Positions 60,720-64,000 of a stretch of 64,000 nt of DNA are shown in pieces; within the stretch, counting starts at the first letter, position 1; each line of letters begins with the position of its first letter. The notes under the pieces were generated by a model. That model was given only the letters and a program-made list of their open reading frames with translations. It did not search any database and had not been told where the DNA came from. This stretch comes from Bradyrhizobiaceae bacterium PARB1 (GTDB lineage: Bacteria; Pseudomonadota; Alphaproteobacteria; Rhizobiales; Xanthobacteraceae). The position numbers and the translations under genes were made by a program. The stretch is from the NCBI GenBank assembly GCA_002256345.1, contig NKIY01000014.1:1-64000 (forward strand). Reading direction: 5' to 3'.

Positions 60720-61495
60720 GGCTTCGTTCCTTTCTGCCCTGCAGATGCCGAAGCGACTACTGGCAGGCTGGCATAGTATGCGCCGACCGCGGCCATCTGC
60801 GCTTCATCGAGCTTGCTCGCGATCCCCGTCATCAAATTCAACGGATCGTTGCCGCGCTTTCCTTCCTTCCACGCTTTCAGCTCTTTTACGATATATTCGG
60901 CGGATTGGGCGGCCAGCTTCGGAAACGAATCACCAACACCTTGTCCGGCCCGGCCGTGACATTGCCCACAGCCCGGCAAGCCCTTGGACCAATCTCCTCG
61001 CAGCGCGAGAGCAGCACCTATGGCGAGGGTCTTGTCATCCGGCTTTTTCGGCTCCTGCACTTTGGGGGCCGACAATGCGCCGTAAAAGGACGCCACCGCT
61101 CCGCGCTCGTCCGCGCCAAGCGCCTTGGCGATGGGGTGCATGGTTTCACTTTCGCGTTTTCTGTCGGCAAAATCGTTGAGCTGGCGCAGAAGATATCCGC
61201 TATCAAGTCCGGCAAGCCTCGGATAAGCGGCATCGAGCCGCCCCTCGCCTTGATTGCCATGGCAGGCGGAACAGGCAGGCGCCCCCTTATCGTTGCCATT
61301 CGCTGCTATGCCGCTGCCGTCCGCCGCAATCGCGGTCGCGATGAACAGTCTTGCCAGCAAGATCATGAAACAGCCAGCCGAGACTAGCGCGAGAAGGTTG
61401 ACAGACGTCGTCGACCGAGCAGGCAAGTTCTCGGGAGCTTCCGCGCATTCCGCTGCCCTTTGATCCCCGGATGGTGGTAGCGACTGGAATGCCAA
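60716..61495 (-). CDS. tsdB: Dihaem cytochrome c4-type TsdB, partner of TsdA
   Basis: Two haem sites, CSACHGNQGEG and CGQCHGRAGQG, each with a following Met region, the c4 layout; such cytochromes accept electrons from TsdA. The start is uncertain: a TTG at 61495 gives 259 residues with a long n-region, and an ATG at 61366 gives 216 residues with a short signal (MILLARLFIATAIA). Neither has a clear ribosome site. Coupled to tsdA by a 4-base overlap, and 30 bases behind the SoxB-like gene. Confidence 0.82.
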   Translation of the reverse strand: MAFQSLPPSGDQRAAECAEAPENLPARSTTSVNLLALVSAGCFMILLARLFIATAIAADGSGIAANGNDKGAPACSACHGNQGEGRLDAAYPRLAGLDSGYLLRQLNDFADRKRESETMHPIAKALGADERGAVASFYGALSAPKVQEPKKPDDKTLAIGAALALRGDWSKGLPGCGQCHGRAGQGVGDSFPKLAAQSAEYIVKELKAWKEGKRGNDPLNLMTGIASKLDEAQMAAVGAYYASLPVVASASAGQKGTKP

Positions 61496-61525
61496 AATGT
61501 ATGTCCCGTAAGTCCTGCGATTTCA

Positions 61526-62974
61526 TCACACAGGAATAAACCGCCCCAGACCCTCGTTCGGATGAGTTGATTGCCTCCGAAAATAGTCTTGTAGTGCATT
61601 GATCGCCTTGACCGGCAAGTCTTGCCGATTCCGACCAAATTTCTGAGGCACACCTTGGGCGGTCACGAAGGCTGCTTTGTAGCTGTGGTCCGCCGCTAGG
61701 GCCGCGTCTGCCGTAAAGATGTGCTCGATTCGATGGCCCGGAGGATTTTCAAGCTTGCCGTAGATGGTCAATCCCCTGAAGCGCTTGAGGTAGCCGCCCA
61801 TCTGCCCGAAAGGATCGGCTGAAAATGTCCGCTCTAGGCTCTCCTCCATCATCTCTTGGATTTCCACGCCGGTAAGGTCTACGGTCGAGATCGGCGGATT
61901 GCTCGGAATGATATTCCAGAGATCGTTCATGGTAACCGGGCCTGGTGGGACCGGTGCACCATATCGCCAACCATTTGAAAATGCGATATCCGTTTCCCCG
62001 GCTTTCGCAGCGGCCGCAAGGAGCACATCGTCCATCGACGCGGAAAGGATCGTGTCGCGGTGCAATCCGATAGGTGTATTGCCGACAATCTCTGCCAACA
62101 TGGCGCGATGGGGACTCATTACTTCGTCAACAAGGCGCTGCATCACCGGGTCCGGCTCTATAGCATCGCTGACGGAAATAAGCTGATGCTGTACATCAGA
62201 AATCCTTCCGTCGGTTACGTTCAGGTCCAGCCGTCCAACAAAGGATCCATGGCAACCGGACTGAATGATGAGTGTGTTCCCGATCCGGGCGGGGCGTTCG
62301 AGCCGGTTGTGCGTGTGACCGCTGACGAGGATGTCGATGCCCTTAACGGAGGCCGCGAGTTTGACATCTTGAGGAAAACCCAAATGCGACAATACGACAA
62401 TCAGGTCGACTCTCTCGGCGCACTTTAGCCGATTGATCTCTGCAGGTAGCTCATCTAGACCCAAGGTGAAGCGGAGGCCCTCGCTGAAATGTGGCGGCAT
62501 GCTTTTGTCAAGGATTGTAGCTGCGATTCCGATCACGCCGACGCGCAGTCCGGCGCACTCGAGAGCCACGGATGCGGGAAAAGCTCGATCACCGGTCGCC
62601 TTGTCGTAGCAGTTGATGGCGAGCATCGGGTGGTCAAGCCGATCGACCACCTTGCGGAAGTGCGCGGGGCCCCAGGCAAACTCCCAATGCGCCGTCATAG
62701 CGTCGAGTTTCAGCGCGTTGACGAGCGGGATCAAAGCTTCACCGCGACTTACGGCGGCGGGGTATGTCCCATGAAACGTATCACCATTGTCGAGAACCAA
62801 GACATTGCCAGGATTTTCACGACGCGCGGAATTTAACAGCGAAGCGATTCGCGCGTATCCTCCGAGCGTGGGGTAAGACGCTTTGCTTCCGCTCCAGACA
62901 AGCTCTGGATGGGGTTCCAGGTAGCCATGTGTGTCGTTGATCTGAATAACTGTCAGATTGCAGGATTGTGTCAT
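61526..62974 (-). CDS. SoxB-like metallophosphoesterase/5'-nucleotidase-family protein
   Basis: Predicted 482 residues without the twin-arginine signal of SoxB. Metal-site motifs: INDTHGYLEPH, LDNGDTFHG, AHWEFAWG (the His-Trp-Glu-Phe form shared with SoxB), LSHLGFPQD and SGHTHNRL. The C-terminal domain is the 5'-nucleotidase type. GGAGG fixes the start at 62974. Placed in an operon with tsdBA, a DUF302 and a DoxX-like gene, it likely acts on a sulfur intermediate. Lacking an export signal it may be cytoplasmic, unlike true SoxB. Confidence 0.75.
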   Translation of the reverse strand: MTQSCNLTVIQINDTHGYLEPHPELVWSGSKASYPTLGGYARIASLLNSARRENPGNVLVLDNGDTFHGTYPAAVSRGEALIPLVNALKLDAMTAHWEFAWGPAHFRKVVDRLDHPMLAINCYDKATGDRAFPASVALECAGLRVGVIGIAATILDKSMPPHFSEGLRFTLGLDELPAEINRLKCAERVDLIVVLSHLGFPQDVKLAASVKGIDILVSGHTHNRLERPARIGNTLIIQSGCHGSFVGRLDLNVTDGRISDVQHQLISVSDAIEPDPVMQRLVDEVMSPHRAMLAEIVGNTPIGLHRDTILSASMDDVLLAAAAKAGETDIAFSNGWRYGAPVPPGPVTMNDLWNIIPSNPPISTVDLTGVEIQEMMEESLERTFSADPFGQMGGYLKRFRGLTIYGKLENPPGHRIEHIFTADAALAADHSYKAAFVTAQGVPQKFGRNRQDLPVKAINALQDYFRRQSTHPNEGLGRFIPV

Positions 62975-62984
62975 TCGACCTCCG

Positions 62985-63395
62985 CTACGCTGGCGGAGCT
63001 TGCTTGGCTCCAATGTCTGCAATTACTTCCTGCAGCGCAGCGCGGACGCTTGCTGCAATTCCAGCGAGCTTGGGGTTCTCGATTGCTTGCATAGACGCTA
63101 CCGGATCCACAGCTGAAATTTCAGTACGACCCGAATCACGCTCTTGCAGGACAACATTGCAAGGAAGCATGGTGCCGATTTTATCCTCAGCCTGGAGCGC
63201 TTGGTACGCCATTTTTGGGTTGCAAGCGCCCAGGATACGGTAAGGATGAAAGTCCACATCCAGCTTCTTCTTTAATGTTTGCTGCACATCAATCTCGGTG
63301 AGCACACCAAAACCATGTTTCTTCAAGGCTTCGGTAGTCGCAGAAACGGCGGCTTCCATCGGCAAATCGACAGTCTTAGAAAAATGGTAGCTCAT
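62985..63395 (-). CDS. DUF302-family protein
   Basis: Predicted 136 residues: MSYHFSKTVDLPMEAAVSAT, TEALKKHGFGVLTEIDVQQT, and GACNPKMAYQALQAEDKIGT with MLPCNVVLQE, all typical of DUF302. The single Cys residues in GACNP and LPCNV are family-conserved. The family is common near sulfur-oxidation and metal genes; its reaction is not known to me. TGGAGA precedes the ATG; it ends 10 bases before the SoxB-like start. Confidence 0.88.
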   Translation of the reverse strand: MSYHFSKTVDLPMEAAVSATTEALKKHGFGVLTEIDVQQTLKKKLDVDFHPYRILGACNPKMAYQALQAEDKIGTMLPCNVVLQERDSGRTEISAVDPVASMQAIENPKLAGIAASVRAALQEVIADIGAKQAPPA

Positions 63396-63583
63396 GAGCG
63401 TTTCTCCAGGCGCGGTAAAATATGCGGGGTTAGCTTCGCTGTTAACGCCGTTCGACAGCTAAGGTTCACTGACATCGCGAATGGCTCGGGTCGAACGACA
63501 GCACGCCTACCACTAGCCGCGTTCAGTCGGCGGCAGCAGCACCGGCCGTCGCGGTGACTCCAGCCGCGACCGAGAGCTATTTC

Positions 63584-64000
63584 CTAGCTCGCCTTCGCAC
63601 GATTCGTAGCACTCCCGTCCACAGTAGGTTCAACGGCTAAAGCTAACGCGCGGTCGATTGCAATCGCACCCGATCCGTTAAAGGCGAAATGAATCAACGC
63701 GCCAAGGATAGCTATATTCTTGAACAACGGCCCGGCGTGGCCGGGAGCCACGTGCAGCGTAATCGTAATCGGCACCAGAGTCATGAAAAGCGCGACGGAC
63801 GACAGCCGGGTCATAAAACCGATAGCAAGCGCGACCCCGGCCGGAACGAAAATAGCTCCGGAAACCCAGAGCAAAACAGATGGATTGCCGATCGTGTTGA
63901 TTGTATTTGCCCACGGCGATTCAGCTATCCGCTCAAGCATCTGACGATGCTCCACGAAATGTCCGAGCCCGCCAACGATGAAAATGAGGCTGAGGCAACC
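63584..64000 (-). CDS. DoxX-family membrane protein, open at the right edge
   Basis: The frame stays open to the window edge: upstream of a GTG at 63955 it reads SLIFIVGGLGHFVEHRQMLE, which fits the DoxX start, so the gene begins outside the window. Visible features are SVLLWVSGAIFVPAGVALAI and further helices (four in total expected). DoxX/DoxD-type proteins include subunits of thiosulfate:quinone oxidoreductase. Together with tsdBA this suggests thiosulfate use, but the match is only at family level. Confidence 0.75.
   Translation of the reverse strand, partial: GCLSLIFIVGGLGHFVEHRQMLERIAESPWANTINTIGNPSVLLWVSGAIFVPAGVALAIGFMTRLSSVALFMTLVPITITLHVAPGHAGPLFKNIAILGALIHFAFNGSGAIAIDRALALAVEPTVDGSATNRAKAS

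Noticed and set aside
1-64000. CRISPR array, rRNA or tRNA genes
   Set aside because: No regularly spaced repeats and no tRNA- or rRNA-like stretches were noticed. A covariance-model search would be needed to exclude small RNAs.

Overview
The window is GC-rich DNA with alphaproteobacterial character. Tightly packed operons use ATGA overlaps, the conjugation system is of the Rhizobiales VirB type, and there is an NrsF-type anti-sigma/ECF pair, a LuxI-type synthase and tsdBA/soxB sulfur genes. My best guess is a member of the Hyphomicrobiales (Nitrobacteraceae/Bradyrhizobiaceae-like). It looks like part of a conjugative plasmid or integrative conjugative element carrying a metal-resistance and sulfur-oxidation cargo. 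No rRNA, tRNA, CRISPR array, replication initiator, integrase or relaxase was seen.

Positions 1-17200 form a maintenance and establishment block, almost all on the minus strand. It encodes an ArdC-like antirestriction protein, a ParB-like protein, a 1701-residue DNA methylase/helicase fusion, a TOPRIM (DUF3991-like) protein and several short conserved-looking proteins of unknown function. A plus-strand Xre-ParS/RES toxin-antitoxin pair sits inside it. Four gaps in this block carry long inverted repeats of the form CAAGGG...CCCTTG, 60-110 bases upstream of a start codon, with compensatory changes between copies.

Positions 17700-20510 run on the plus strand: a short unknown protein, a second Xre/RES toxin-antitoxin pair, a LuxI-family acyl-homoserine-lactone synthase with a perfect hairpin touching its ribosome binding site, and a small downstream gene. 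Positions 20633-25326 (minus) are an operon of exported proteins, a lipoprotein, two nuclease-like proteins and an SSB. Divergent from it, 25427-38353 (plus) is a complete conjugative type IV secretion operon from virB1 to virB11 plus the coupling ATPase virD4. A 19-base motif occurs in the divergent promoter region and again inside the minus operon.

Positions 38450-63955 are cargo. In order they hold a VapC/Phd-type pair with a perfect operator palindrome; an ECF sigma factor with its NrsF-like anti-sigma factor and a small exported protein (two matching GTAACC-N16-CGAA promoters); a c-type cytochrome and Met-rich peptide next to a truncated copper-type RND pump; an IS3-family element that joins the broken pump to a broken acyltransferase; a solitary soxB; chrA with a PadR regulator; a multicopper oxidase lacking one copper-ligand motif; ynfA; and a CsoR/RcnR-type regulator with an HME-RND pump and a CDF exporter.

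After the CDF gene come three adjoining broken genes: a PilZ-domain fragment, a cytochrome cut at its haem motif, and a chimeric virB11/virD4 remnant of a second, diverged conjugation system. The window ends with a minus-strand sulfur operon: a DoxX-like protein (open at the right edge), a DUF302 protein, a SoxB-like hydrolase, and tsdB-tsdA. The layout suggests a conjugative backbone that has gained metal-efflux and reduced-sulfur modules in several steps.
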